From the NCBI GenBank assembly GCA_020072905.1, contig JAIQGB010000033.1:1-16336 (forward strand): DNA of 16,336 bases, written 5' to 3'. A program made the translations under genes and the position numbers. The number at the start of each line of letters is the position of its first letter. Position 1 is the first letter of the stretch. The DNA is from Terriglobia bacterium. Its GTDB lineage: Bacteria > Acidobacteriota > Terriglobia > UBA7540. The notes beneath the pieces were generated by a model. It had not been told where the DNA came from. It did not search any database and saw nothing but the letters and a program-made list of their open reading frames with translations. This document shows positions 1 to 7,071 of the stretch, in pieces.

Positions 1-1330
1 CGACATCGGGAATGGCGTTTTGGCTGGTGTATTTGCCCGCCATCCGCATGGTGTTCATGGCGTCCCAGTTGCGACGAAACACTTCGAGGCCCACCGCAAG
101 ATCGGAAATCTCAGCGTCCGCCCTTACCCCAATTGCCCGGGTTTTTGCCAAGGTGGCCATGCCGTAAGGCCGCGCCGCGCCGACTGAGCTCGTTCTGAAC
201 TCATCCGTCATCCAGTGGTGAACCTGGGTGTAATAGCTTTGGAAACGGAGGTGTTTGAAGGCGCTCGTCAGGTTGCTGATGTCGTAAGACGCTTTCAGCC
301 GGTCGGCGTTGTCGTAGAGAGCGTCCATCAGTAAATAAGGGTAGAGGACGCGGCCGCCGTCTTGTCGCGTGTACCCAAATTCGAGGCGGTGGGTGTCCCA
401 CGGCGAGAATGCGAACTTGCCCCAGGCAGTCTGGATGTCGAACGCACTCAGGTCGCGCGCAGTGTCCCGATAGTTCGCGTATGACGTGAAACGCTTGCCG
501 GCGCCGTCCGTATAAGGTTGAGAACTGCGAAAGGAATAGCCCAGCAAAGCATAGGATCTTCCCTTCGACAGGGAACCGGTCAAGGAAGGATTGATGAATC
601 CGAACGATCCGGTTGAAACACTAGGAAGCACGTGGAAGCCGCCCACCGGTTGTTTGTTGATGATTTGAACCGTACCCCCCAAACTCCCCTGATTTTTGAT
701 ATCAAATGGCCCCTTGGTGACGGCGACTTCTTGGACTTCGGAAAAATCCACGTGAAAAGCGGGCGGGTCCATGTGGTTGGGGCAGGCGCCGAAGATTCGC
801 GCCCCGTCCACGAGCACATTGATGTTGCCCGATTGGAATCCGCGCAGGACAATGTCATTGGCGATTCCGCCCTTTCTGATCTTCCACAGGCCTTCGACGT
901 TCGTCAGCGCCTCGCCAACATCGCGTGCCGCACTCTCTCTCACTTCGCGAACCTCGAGGGCCTCCTCGAAGTTCGGAGCCTTCTCCGTGACGGTAACTTG
1001 CTCTGCCATGGCGGGGATTTTCAGGGTGATGTCGACGGTGAAGCTCCCACCGTCGCGGAGCTCGAGCCTTTCACGCACATACTTCTCGAATCCGGGCGCC
1101 TCTGCCGACAGGCTGTAGTTTCCTGACGGCAGCACGGGAAAGGTGTAACTCCCGATGTGGTCGCTTCTTGTAGTGATCGTTTCCTTGGTGTCGATGTTGG
1201 TGAGGGAGAGCGTGACGCCTGGAACCACGGCGTTAGACGGATCAACCACTCGGCCGGTCAATGTCCCAGCCGTGAGTTCATGCGCCCACACGACCACGAA
1301 GAGAGCGCAAAATGCGATTAGCCTTCTCAT
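1..1330 (-). CDS. TonB-dependent copper receptor, OprC/NosA-like (C-terminal part outside window)
   Basis: Outer-membrane TonB-dependent receptor, probably for copper. About 443 residues are visible: signal peptide (1-22, arginines then a hydrophobic stretch), a carboxypeptidase-regulatory-like beta domain (about 24-105), the plug (about 110-230) and the first barrel strands. In the plug, C183-P-N-H-M187 sits in a segment ending in DPP, and H372-W-M374 lies in an early barrel loop. OprC of Pseudomonas aeruginosa binds copper through a CxxxM and an HxM motif about 180 residues apart; the spacing here is about 185. The start at 1330 is chosen over the ATG at 1339 because the Shine-Dalgarno sequence touches the latter. 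It lies about 100 bases after the Cys-rich gene and on the same strand as cusBA. The extra N-terminal domain is not part of OprC itself but is common in acidobacterial receptors. The substrate is inferred from the motifs and neighbours. Confidence 0.88.
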   Translation of the reverse strand, partial: MRRLIAFCALFVVVWAHELTAGTLTGRVVDPSNAVVPGVTLSLTNIDTKETITTRSDHIGSYTFPVLPSGNYSLSAEAPGFEKYVRERLELRDGGSFTVDITLKIPAMAEQVTVTEKAPNFEEALEVREVRESAARDVGEALTNVEGLWKIRKGGIANDIVLRGFQSGNINVLVDGARIFGACPNHMDPPAFHVDFSEVQEVAVTKGPFDIKNQGSLGGTVQIINKQPVGGFHVLPSVSTGSFGFINPSLTGSLSKGRSYALLGYSFRSSQPYTDGAGKRFTSYANYRDTARDLSAFDIQTAWGKFAFSPWDTHRLEFGYTRQDGGRVLYPYLLMDALYDNADRLKASYDISNLTSAFKHLRFQSYYTQVHHWMTDEFRTSSVGAARPYGMATLAKTRAIGVRADAEISDLAVGLEVFRRNWDAMNTMRMAGKYTSQNAIPDV

Positions 1331-1339
1331 GGCTTTCAT

Positions 1340-1347
1340 CCTCCCTC
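1340..1347 (-). promoter_or_regulatory. Ribosome binding site deciding the receptor start
   Basis: The minus strand reads GAGGGAGG directly against an ATG at 1339, leaving no spacer, and 9 bases before an in-frame ATG at 1330. The second spacing is normal, so translation most likely begins at 1330, giving a protein that starts MRRL. Confidence 0.6.
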
Positions 1348-1381
1348 TGCAGGAATGGCCGGGCTCAGAAAGCGCAGGGCG

Positions 1382-1400
1382 GGCAGGTACTCAACCTGCC
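1382..1400 (-). repeat. Perfect hairpin between the Cys-rich gene and the receptor
   Basis: GGCAGGT and ACCTGCC form a perfect 7-bp stem with a 5-base loop, about 50 bases upstream of the receptor start. No T-run follows on the minus strand, so it is not a normal intrinsic terminator. It could be a processing site, an operator or a structure tuning receptor expression; function unknown. Confidence 0.4.
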
Positions 1401-1431
1401 TTCTACGCTGCTGAAACGAATTTGTCGCGGG

Positions 1432-1854
1432 TTACACAGCAGGAGGAGGGCGCTGGAAGAGATAGGCAAGGTAGCCTGGATGGTTCCAATACCGCGCAGG
1501 CAGCGCGGGGAAAGAAGTTAGTGTGACCGGTCGTTGACCCCACCGCGTAGGATGGGAAGCAAGGAGAATGCCGAAGTGCGACGTCCTCCTGGCGGCTGTA
1601 CATCGGCAGCCGTTCTTGCAGTCCTTGGCGGCAAGCCAGGAAGAGCCGCCGGAGTGGCCTTTCGTTGCGGACCGCCGGCAGCAGCATCCCTGGCTGGAGG
1701 GAGGACAGTGGCATTTGCAGGTTCGAGTGATGGGCGGCAGAGACCTGAGGGGTGCGGCGTTGATTCCCAGGAGCAGCGTTACCAGGCCGGCAGAAATCAG
1801 GCGGCGAAGCATCCGAATTCTGCCGACTCGTGGGATTGGTCGTCCGGGAATCAC
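1432..1854 (-). CDS. Small exported cysteine-rich protein, possible metal binder
   Basis: A 140-residue protein of no family I can name. Residues about 15-35 form a signal-peptide-like segment (two arginines, then leucine/alanine/valine-rich). The next 50 residues hold nine cysteines: a C-K-C-H-C cluster, a CCC triplet and a C-x3-C-x-C cluster, plus a few histidines. The C-terminus is proline-rich. It starts 37 bases after the cusA stop, so it is probably cotranscribed. The GTG start at 1854 has GAGGG six bases upstream; an ATG at 1812 (MLRRL) gives a more standard signal peptide but has no clear ribosome site. A periplasmic copper-binding or buffering role is inferred only from the cysteines and context. 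An overlapping frame (1403-1867) is also open, but lacks a signal peptide and looks less protein-like. Confidence 0.6.
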   Translation of the reverse strand: MIPGRPIPRVGRIRMLRRLISAGLVTLLLGINAAPLRSLPPITRTCKCHCPPSSQGCCCRRSATKGHSGGSSWLAAKDCKNGCRCTAARRTSHFGILLASHPTRWGQRPVTLTSFPALPARYWNHPGYLAYLFQRPPPAV

Positions 1855-1891
1855 TTTCGTCCCTCAATGCCTCCGAGCAAATTCGTACGCC

Positions 1892-4800
1892 TCAAAGCGC
1901 GCCCTGCAACTTCGGAATCTGCCTTTTGACTTCGAAGTTCCATTTCCAGATCTGGTAGACCGCCGGATAAACCATCAGTTCGAGCAAGAACGAGGTGAAA
2001 ATGCCGCCGATCATGGGGGCGGCGATCCGCTTCATGACGTCGGACCCCGTGCCAACAGCCCACATGATCGGAACAAGTCCGAGGAAAGTTGTGGCGACGG
2101 TCATGAACTTCGGACGGATTCGCTTCACGGCACCGTTCAGAATCGCCTGCTGCAACTCGGATAAACTACGGAGTCGCCCCTGTTTCTTCGCCTCTTCGTA
2201 CGATAAGTCGAGGTAAAGGAGCATGAAGACACCGGTTTCGGCGTCGACGCCCAGCAGGGCAATCAAACCCACCCAGACTCCAATACTCATGTTGTAACCG
2301 AGCAGATAAAGGAACCACACGGCTCCGATGGCGGAAAAGGGCACGGCCATCGTGATAATCAGAGTCTTGGTGACGGAGCGCGTGTTCAAAAAAAGAAGTA
2401 CGAAGATCAGAAAGAGCGTCAGGGGCACCACGACGATCAGCCTCTTCGCGGCCCGCTGGCTCGCCTCGTACTGGCCGCTCCAGGATATCGAGTATCCGGG
2501 AGGAAGTTTGACCTTCTCGCGAAGCAGTTGGGCGGCCTCCTGGACATAGCCGTTCGCGTCACGTCCGATGATGTCCACATAAACGTAACCCGTGAGTAAG
2601 CCATTCTCATTGCGGATCATCGAGGGCCCACTGGCCGCGGTGATCGTAGCAAGTTGGGCGAGCGGAATCTGTCTCTGCCCTCCGGAAGCGGGCACCAAGA
2701 CGCGACTGAGGGCGCCGACATCGGCGCGAAAATCGCGCATATAGCGCACATTGACCGGATACCTCTCCCGGCCCTGGATCGTCGTGGTGACGTTCTCCCC
2801 GCCGATGGCGCTTTGGACCACCTCCTGAGCCTCCTCGATGCTCAAGCCATAGCGAGCCAATTCATCGCGATTCCATTTGAAGTCGAGGAAATATCCGCCC
2901 CCGGTGCGTTCGGCGAAGACGCTACGGGTTCCTTTCACGGAAGGTAGCAGAGACTCAATCTGCGTACCAATCTCTTCCAGGGTGTTGAGGTCGGCCCCGG
3001 CAAGCTTCAGCCCGACCGGAGTCCGCATACCCGTCGTCAGCATGTCAATCCGCCCTTTGACGGGCATTGTCCAGGCATTGGCTAATCCGGGGAGCCTCAG
3101 GGCTTCATTCATCTGGTTGATCAGTTCTTCTTGCGAGATGTGATCGGGCGTAACGTGGCGGAAGACCGCTTTCGTCCACTCGGGAGCCCACGAAGAATAC
3201 CAGGTGGGAACTTTCCGCCATTGGGAGTGAGGCTTCAAAATGATCACGGTCTCCAGCATGGATAGAGGTGCAGGGTCGGTTGATGTCTCCGCGCGCCCGG
3301 CTTTGCCCAGCACCCGATCGACTTCCGGGAACTGCTTGATGATCCGGTCCGTCACCTGAAGCAACTTCTGGGCCTCCGTGATCGAGATCCCGGGCATGGT
3401 GGAGGGCATGTAGAGGATGGAGCCCTCATCGAGCGGTGGCATGAATTCTGAGCCCAGTCTCATATAAACAGGAATCGTGACGAACACCATCGCAAAGGCG
3501 GTGGCGATGACCGCCCACTTCCATCGTAGCGTCCACGCGGCAACGGGTTCGTAAAGTCGAATCAACACGCGGCTAATAGGGTGTTTACTCTCGGAGTGAA
3601 TGGTGCCCACAAGGACAGCATTAGTGGCCCGGCAAAGCCACGAGGGCTTGAAGCTGAAATTCTGCATGTGCGTAAAAAACAACCGTAATGCCGGGTCGAG
3701 CGTAATTGCGAGCAAGGCGGCGAGGATCATGGCAAGGTTCTTCGTGTAGGCCAAAGGCTTGAACAGGCGGCCTTCCTGAGCTTCCAAGGTCAGCACGGGG
3801 AGAAAGGAGACGGCAATCACTAACAGGGCAAAGAAGCTCGGCCCGGCGACCTCTTTTACAGCATTGATGACAATTTCTTGGTAATTCTCCTTTCGTCCCT
3901 CCCGCTCCCACACTTCCAGCTTCTTATGGGTTTGCTCCACCACCACGATGGCGGCATCGACCAGCGCGCCGACCGCAATCGCGATACCCCCCAGCGACAT
4001 GATATTGGCGGAGATCCCCATCAACCGGAACGGAATGAAGGACAGGAGCACCGCCACCGGGATGGTGATGACCGGGATCATGGCGCTGGGGACGTGCCAC
4101 AAGAACAGCAGAATAACCAGCGCAACGGTTAGCAACACTTCCACCAGCGTGGACTTCAAATTGTCGATGGAGCGCAGGATCAGGTCGGAGCGGTCGTAGA
4201 TCGGGACCACTTTCACGCCGCTGGGAAGGCCGGGTTCGACTTCCTTGATTTTGGCTTTCACACGCTGGATCACATCCAGAGCGTTTTGCCCCTGGCGCAT
4301 GACGACGATTCCGGAGACCACCTCACCGGTTCCATCGAGGTCGGAAACACCTCTGCGGATATCCGGGCCCAAGACGACTTGGCCCACATCCTTGATGCGG
4401 ATGGGTGTGCCATCCTCGCTGGCGGTCAGAACGATGTCCCCAAAGTCCTGAACGGATTTGGCATACCCGCGACCGCGGATCATGTATTCCGTCCCACCGA
4501 ATTCAATCAACCGCCCCCCCACCTCGTCATTTCCGCCACGCACCGCCTCCACGACTCGGCTGATGGGAATCCCGAAGGCCTGGAGCCGGTTGGGATCCAG
4601 GTTCACCTGATACTGCTGCCCAAAACCTCCGAGGGGAGCAACCTCGGCAACACCCGGAACGGATTTTAGGTAATAGCGAAGATACCAGTCTTGATAGGAA
4701 CGCAGTTCTGCCAAGCTGTGCTTGCCGGAGGTGTCCACCAGGACGTATTGGAAGATCCAACCCAACCCTGTGGCGTCGGGCCCTAGTTCCGTCTTGACAC

Positions 4801-5167
4801 CCTCCGGCAGGCGGGGCAGAACCCCCGAAAGGTATTCCAGGGTGCGGGAGCGCGCCCAGTAAATATCCGTCCCGTCCTCGAAGATGACGTAAACGTAGGA
4901 ATAACCGAAGTCAGAAAAGCCGCGAACCGCTTTGACCTTTGGCGCACCCAGCATCGCCGTCACGATCGGGTAGGTGACTTGGTCCTCAACGATGTCGGGG
5001 CTTCGATCCCAGCGCGAGTAGACGATCACCTGCGTATCGCTCAAGTCCGGGATGGCGTCGAGCGGCACGTTCTTCATCGACCACCAGCCCGCCAGGCAGG
5101 CGGCTGCCGTCAAAAAAAAGACAATGAATTTGTTTTTGACCGAAAAGTCGACGATGCGGTTAATCAT
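1892..5167 (-). CDS. cusA: CusA-like heavy-metal RND efflux transporter
   Basis: Inner-membrane proton-driven pump (HME-RND family, 1091 residues, a usual length) that moves Cu(I)/Ag(I) from the periplasm or membrane through a CusB-type adaptor. Visible: the first transmembrane helix (about 12-30) followed by the family motif around P35-LDAIPDLSD; the TM4 segment with D404 in the VGALVDAAIVVVE block, equivalent to the proton-relay Asp405 of E. coli CusA; and helices grouped near 340-500 and in the C-terminal half. The three methionines of the CusA substrate site are kept: M587 (in LYMPST), M637 (in PLSMLET) and M709 (in RIDMLTTG), matching E. coli Met573, Met623 and Met672. This supports copper/silver rather than zinc/cobalt specificity. 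The ATG overlaps the cusB TGA by 4 bases (ATGA), indicating translational coupling. Confidence 0.95.
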   Translation of the reverse strand: MINRIVDFSVKNKFIVFFLTAAACLAGWWSMKNVPLDAIPDLSDTQVIVYSRWDRSPDIVEDQVTYPIVTAMLGAPKVKAVRGFSDFGYSYVYVIFEDGTDIYWARSRTLEYLSGVLPRLPEGVKTELGPDATGLGWIFQYVLVDTSGKHSLAELRSYQDWYLRYYLKSVPGVAEVAPLGGFGQQYQVNLDPNRLQAFGIPISRVVEAVRGGNDEVGGRLIEFGGTEYMIRGRGYAKSVQDFGDIVLTASEDGTPIRIKDVGQVVLGPDIRRGVSDLDGTGEVVSGIVVMRQGQNALDVIQRVKAKIKEVEPGLPSGVKVVPIYDRSDLILRSIDNLKSTLVEVLLTVALVILLFLWHVPSAMIPVITIPVAVLLSFIPFRLMGISANIMSLGGIAIAVGALVDAAIVVVEQTHKKLEVWEREGRKENYQEIVINAVKEVAGPSFFALLVIAVSFLPVLTLEAQEGRLFKPLAYTKNLAMILAALLAITLDPALRLFFTHMQNFSFKPSWLCRATNAVLVGTIHSESKHPISRVLIRLYEPVAAWTLRWKWAVIATAFAMVFVTIPVYMRLGSEFMPPLDEGSILYMPSTMPGISITEAQKLLQVTDRIIKQFPEVDRVLGKAGRAETSTDPAPLSMLETVIILKPHSQWRKVPTWYSSWAPEWTKAVFRHVTPDHISQEELINQMNEALRLPGLANAWTMPVKGRIDMLTTGMRTPVGLKLAGADLNTLEEIGTQIESLLPSVKGTRSVFAERTGGGYFLDFKWNRDELARYGLSIEEAQEVVQSAIGGENVTTTIQGRERYPVNVRYMRDFRADVGALSRVLVPASGGQRQIPLAQLATITAASGPSMIRNENGLLTGYVYVDIIGRDANGYVQEAAQLLREKVKLPPGYSISWSGQYEASQRAAKRLIVVVPLTLFLIFVLLFLNTRSVTKTLIITMAVPFSAIGAVWFLYLLGYNMSIGVWVGLIALLGVDAETGVFMLLYLDLSYEEAKKQGRLRSLSELQQAILNGAVKRIRPKFMTVATTFLGLVPIMWAVGTGSDVMKRIAAPMIGGIFTSFLLELMVYPAVYQIWKWNFEVKRQIPKLQGAL

Positions 5168-6870
5168 TGGGGCGGCGCCTCGCCCCCAGTCCTCTTCGCC
5201 AGGTAGCGTTCGGGGTCTTTGTCGAAATCCTGCTTGCAGTGCGCCGCGCAGAAATAGTAGGTCTTGCCGCGATACTCGCTCTTCAAGCCGGCGGCATTCG
5301 CCTCGCGTTCATCCACGTCCATACCGCACACGGGGTCCTTGTGGGCGACAGCGGCTTGTGTCTTTGGCTCTTTCTTCTGGCCGGCTGCCAAGGAAGGCGA
5401 AAGGCTGGCGATCTCCTGTTTCAAATATCGCGCCGGCTCATGCTGGAATTGGTCCTTACAGTGGTCGGAGCAAAAGAAATACGTCTTGCCGTGATACTGG
5501 CTCGTCTTGCCAGCCGCCCTCGCCTTGCTTTCAGCGACGTCCATGCCACAGACGGGGTCTTTGCTGAGTTCTCCGTACAAGCCGGCGGCCGCCAATTTCA
5601 TCCGGCTCTCGGAGTCAATCAGGAAGTTGCCGGAAACGACGATTCGCTCACCGGGCGCCAACCCCTTGACGATCTCGACCTGGTCTCCATAGCGCCACCC
5701 CGTCTCCACCGTGCGCGGCTCGAAGTATCCCTTGCCGCGATCGATAAAAACGGTCTTCTTGAGCCCGGAGTCAAGGACGGCGTCGGCAGGAACGCTGAGG
5801 CCGGCCGGAAGCTTAACCGGGAGCTCGACGTCGACAAACATGTCGGGCCGCAACACGTAGCCGGGATTGTCCGCCTCCAGCCGGATTTTCAGCGTACGAG
5901 TCGCGGGATCGAATTGCGGCAGGACTTCGCTCACCGTGGCAACGAAAGCCCTCCCCTGGTTCGGCAATATGACCCGCGCCTGCACGCCGGGCTGGAAATA
6001 CTGAGCTTCATTCTCAAAGGTGTCCGCGAGAATCCAGATGCGGTTGAGGTCCGCGATGCGGTAAAGCTCAATACCACGTTCGAATCTCTGCCCCGGGGAG
6101 ACGTTGCGCACCAGCACGAAGCCCGTGACGGGTGACCTGAGCTCGATGTTCTGCGTGCTCTGGCGGGTGCGTACTAGTTCTTTAAGCTGGACCTCCCCCA
6201 TGCCGAGATTCCGCAAGGTATCGCCCGCCTGCCGCGTGCTGATATCCGTCTGGCTGATTTGTTCAGGGGTCTCGTTGCCGCTGGCCCTAAATCGGTCCAA
6301 GGCGTTGAGGGCGTAAAAGTAGGCTTGCTCGGCTCCCAGAAACTCCGGCGCATAATAAGTCGCGAGCACTTCGTCTTTCTTGACCAGGCTGCCCGTCGAG
6401 TTTGCGGGCGTTTCCCGGATCCAACCGTCCGTCGCCGCGTTGAGGCGGTAAATCCGCGTCTCATCCACAGCGACCCGGCCCAGCAGCCGGACCGTACGCA
6501 GGCCCGAAGACCTCTCGACTTCGCCGACCTGCACCCCGATGATTTGTTGCTTCTCGGGACTGACTCGCACCGTGCCGGCAGGAAGCGACGGGGGACCATC
6601 TTTGTCTGTCGTTTCCCCTTCGGAATCGTCTTCGGCGTAAACCGGCTCCAGTTGCATCCCGCAATCCGGCGCAATGCCGGGCTTATCCGACTTGTAAGCC
6701 GGATGCATGGGGTCATGGTAGTAGAGGATCCGCCGGCCGGAGGCGGAGGTCTTGCTTTCCTCGCGCCGCGGGCTGATCCAATAGCCGATTAGGAACGACA
6801 CGACTACAAGCAGAATCAGAGCAATAGCGTAGGATGGTTTTCTCATGGCAGATAAGAACTTCATTGGCAT
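5164..6870 (-). CDS. cusB: CusB-like efflux adaptor with HMBD and two C-terminal YHS domains
   Basis: Periplasmic membrane-fusion protein of the CusBA pump, 568 residues from the chosen start. Order: N-terminal membrane anchor (about 11-33); heavy-metal-binding domain (about 49-78) with the YHDPMHP and DCGMQLEP motifs; biotinyl-lipoyl/hairpin/beta-barrel adaptor core (about 100-430); then two YHS domains (about 437-484 and 511-558), each with KDPVCGMDV, an aromatic strand ending FFC or YFC, and a second Cys three to four residues later. E. coli CusB is about 400 residues and has no YHS domains. The start at 6870 is supported by GGGAG five bases upstream; ATGs at 6864 and 6846, and an upstream TTG at 6933, are weaker. 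YHS domains bind metals in copper and mercury systems, so the tail may load the pump as CusF does in E. coli; that role is inferred. Confidence 0.92.
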   Translation of the reverse strand: MPMKFLSAMRKPSYAIALILLVVVSFLIGYWISPRREESKTSASGRRILYYHDPMHPAYKSDKPGIAPDCGMQLEPVYAEDDSEGETTDKDGPPSLPAGTVRVSPEKQQIIGVQVGEVERSSGLRTVRLLGRVAVDETRIYRLNAATDGWIRETPANSTGSLVKKDEVLATYYAPEFLGAEQAYFYALNALDRFRASGNETPEQISQTDISTRQAGDTLRNLGMGEVQLKELVRTRQSTQNIELRSPVTGFVLVRNVSPGQRFERGIELYRIADLNRIWILADTFENEAQYFQPGVQARVILPNQGRAFVATVSEVLPQFDPATRTLKIRLEADNPGYVLRPDMFVDVELPVKLPAGLSVPADAVLDSGLKKTVFIDRGKGYFEPRTVETGWRYGDQVEIVKGLAPGERIVVSGNFLIDSESRMKLAAAGLYGELSKDPVCGMDVAESKARAAGKTSQYHGKTYFFCSDHCKDQFQHEPARYLKQEIASLSPSLAAGQKKEPKTQAAVAHKDPVCGMDVDEREANAAGLKSEYRGKTYYFCAAHCKQDFDKDPERYLAKRTGGEAPPQ

Positions 6871-6884
6871 CGAGGCTCCCGGAT

Positions 6885-6894
6885 TTGGCGCCAA
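6885..6894. promoter_or_regulatory. Palindrome upstream of cusB
   Basis: TTGGCGCCAA is a perfect 10-base palindrome centred about 20 bases upstream of the favoured cusB start. It could be a small operator half-site pair, but no -10/-35 pair is convincing around it and it could be chance. It would be coding if cusB began at 6915 or 6933. Confidence 0.25.
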
Positions 6895-6956
6895 GCTGAT
6901 ATCACTCCCTTGCATGGCGCGGACTACCGACAACAGCCTAGCACCAGCCTCTTGCC

Positions 6957-6981
6957 AAAAAAACCCCCCGCAACCTGCGGG
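6957..6981 (-). terminator. Intrinsic terminator after the multicopper oxidase gene
   Basis: On the minus strand, CCCCGCA and TGCGGGG form a 7-bp GC-rich stem with a 3-base loop, followed by GG and six T residues. It lies about 90 bases after the oxidase stop and before cusB, so the oxidase and the cusBA operon are probably separate transcription units. Confidence 0.8.
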
Positions 6982-6989
6982 GCGTGGCG

Positions 6990-7019
6990 AACCCCGGCGC
7001 TCCCTGCGAAGCGCCGGGG
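6990..7019 (-). repeat. 11-bp perfect hairpin before the terminator
   Basis: ACCCCGGCGCT pairs perfectly with AGCGCCGGGGT across an 8-base loop, about 50 bases after the oxidase stop. No T-run follows it directly. It sits just ahead of the T-tailed terminator and could protect the 3' end of the oxidase mRNA or act as a backup termination signal. Confidence 0.7.
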
Positions 7020-7071
7020 TGATTCGCGTTGTCGTCTTTCACCCATGAGCCCCGCGGCGGTCTGAGCATGC

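Noticed and set aside
632..1126. Plus-strand open frame of 164 codons
   Set aside because: Antisense to the receptor plug domain, whose minus-strand translation gives a clear family match; no domain or ribosome site in the plus frame.
1403..1867. Alternative minus-strand frame of 154 codons over the Cys-rich gene
   Set aside because: No signal peptide or domain-like pattern; the other frame has both a signal peptide and clustered cysteines.
1568..2164. Plus-strand open frame of 198 codons
   Set aside because: Overlaps the end of cusA and the Cys-rich gene on the opposite strand; arginine-rich, no recognisable domain.
5167..6135. Plus-strand open frame of 322 codons
   Set aside because: Exact antisense of cusB including its YHS domains; explained by GC-rich codon use.
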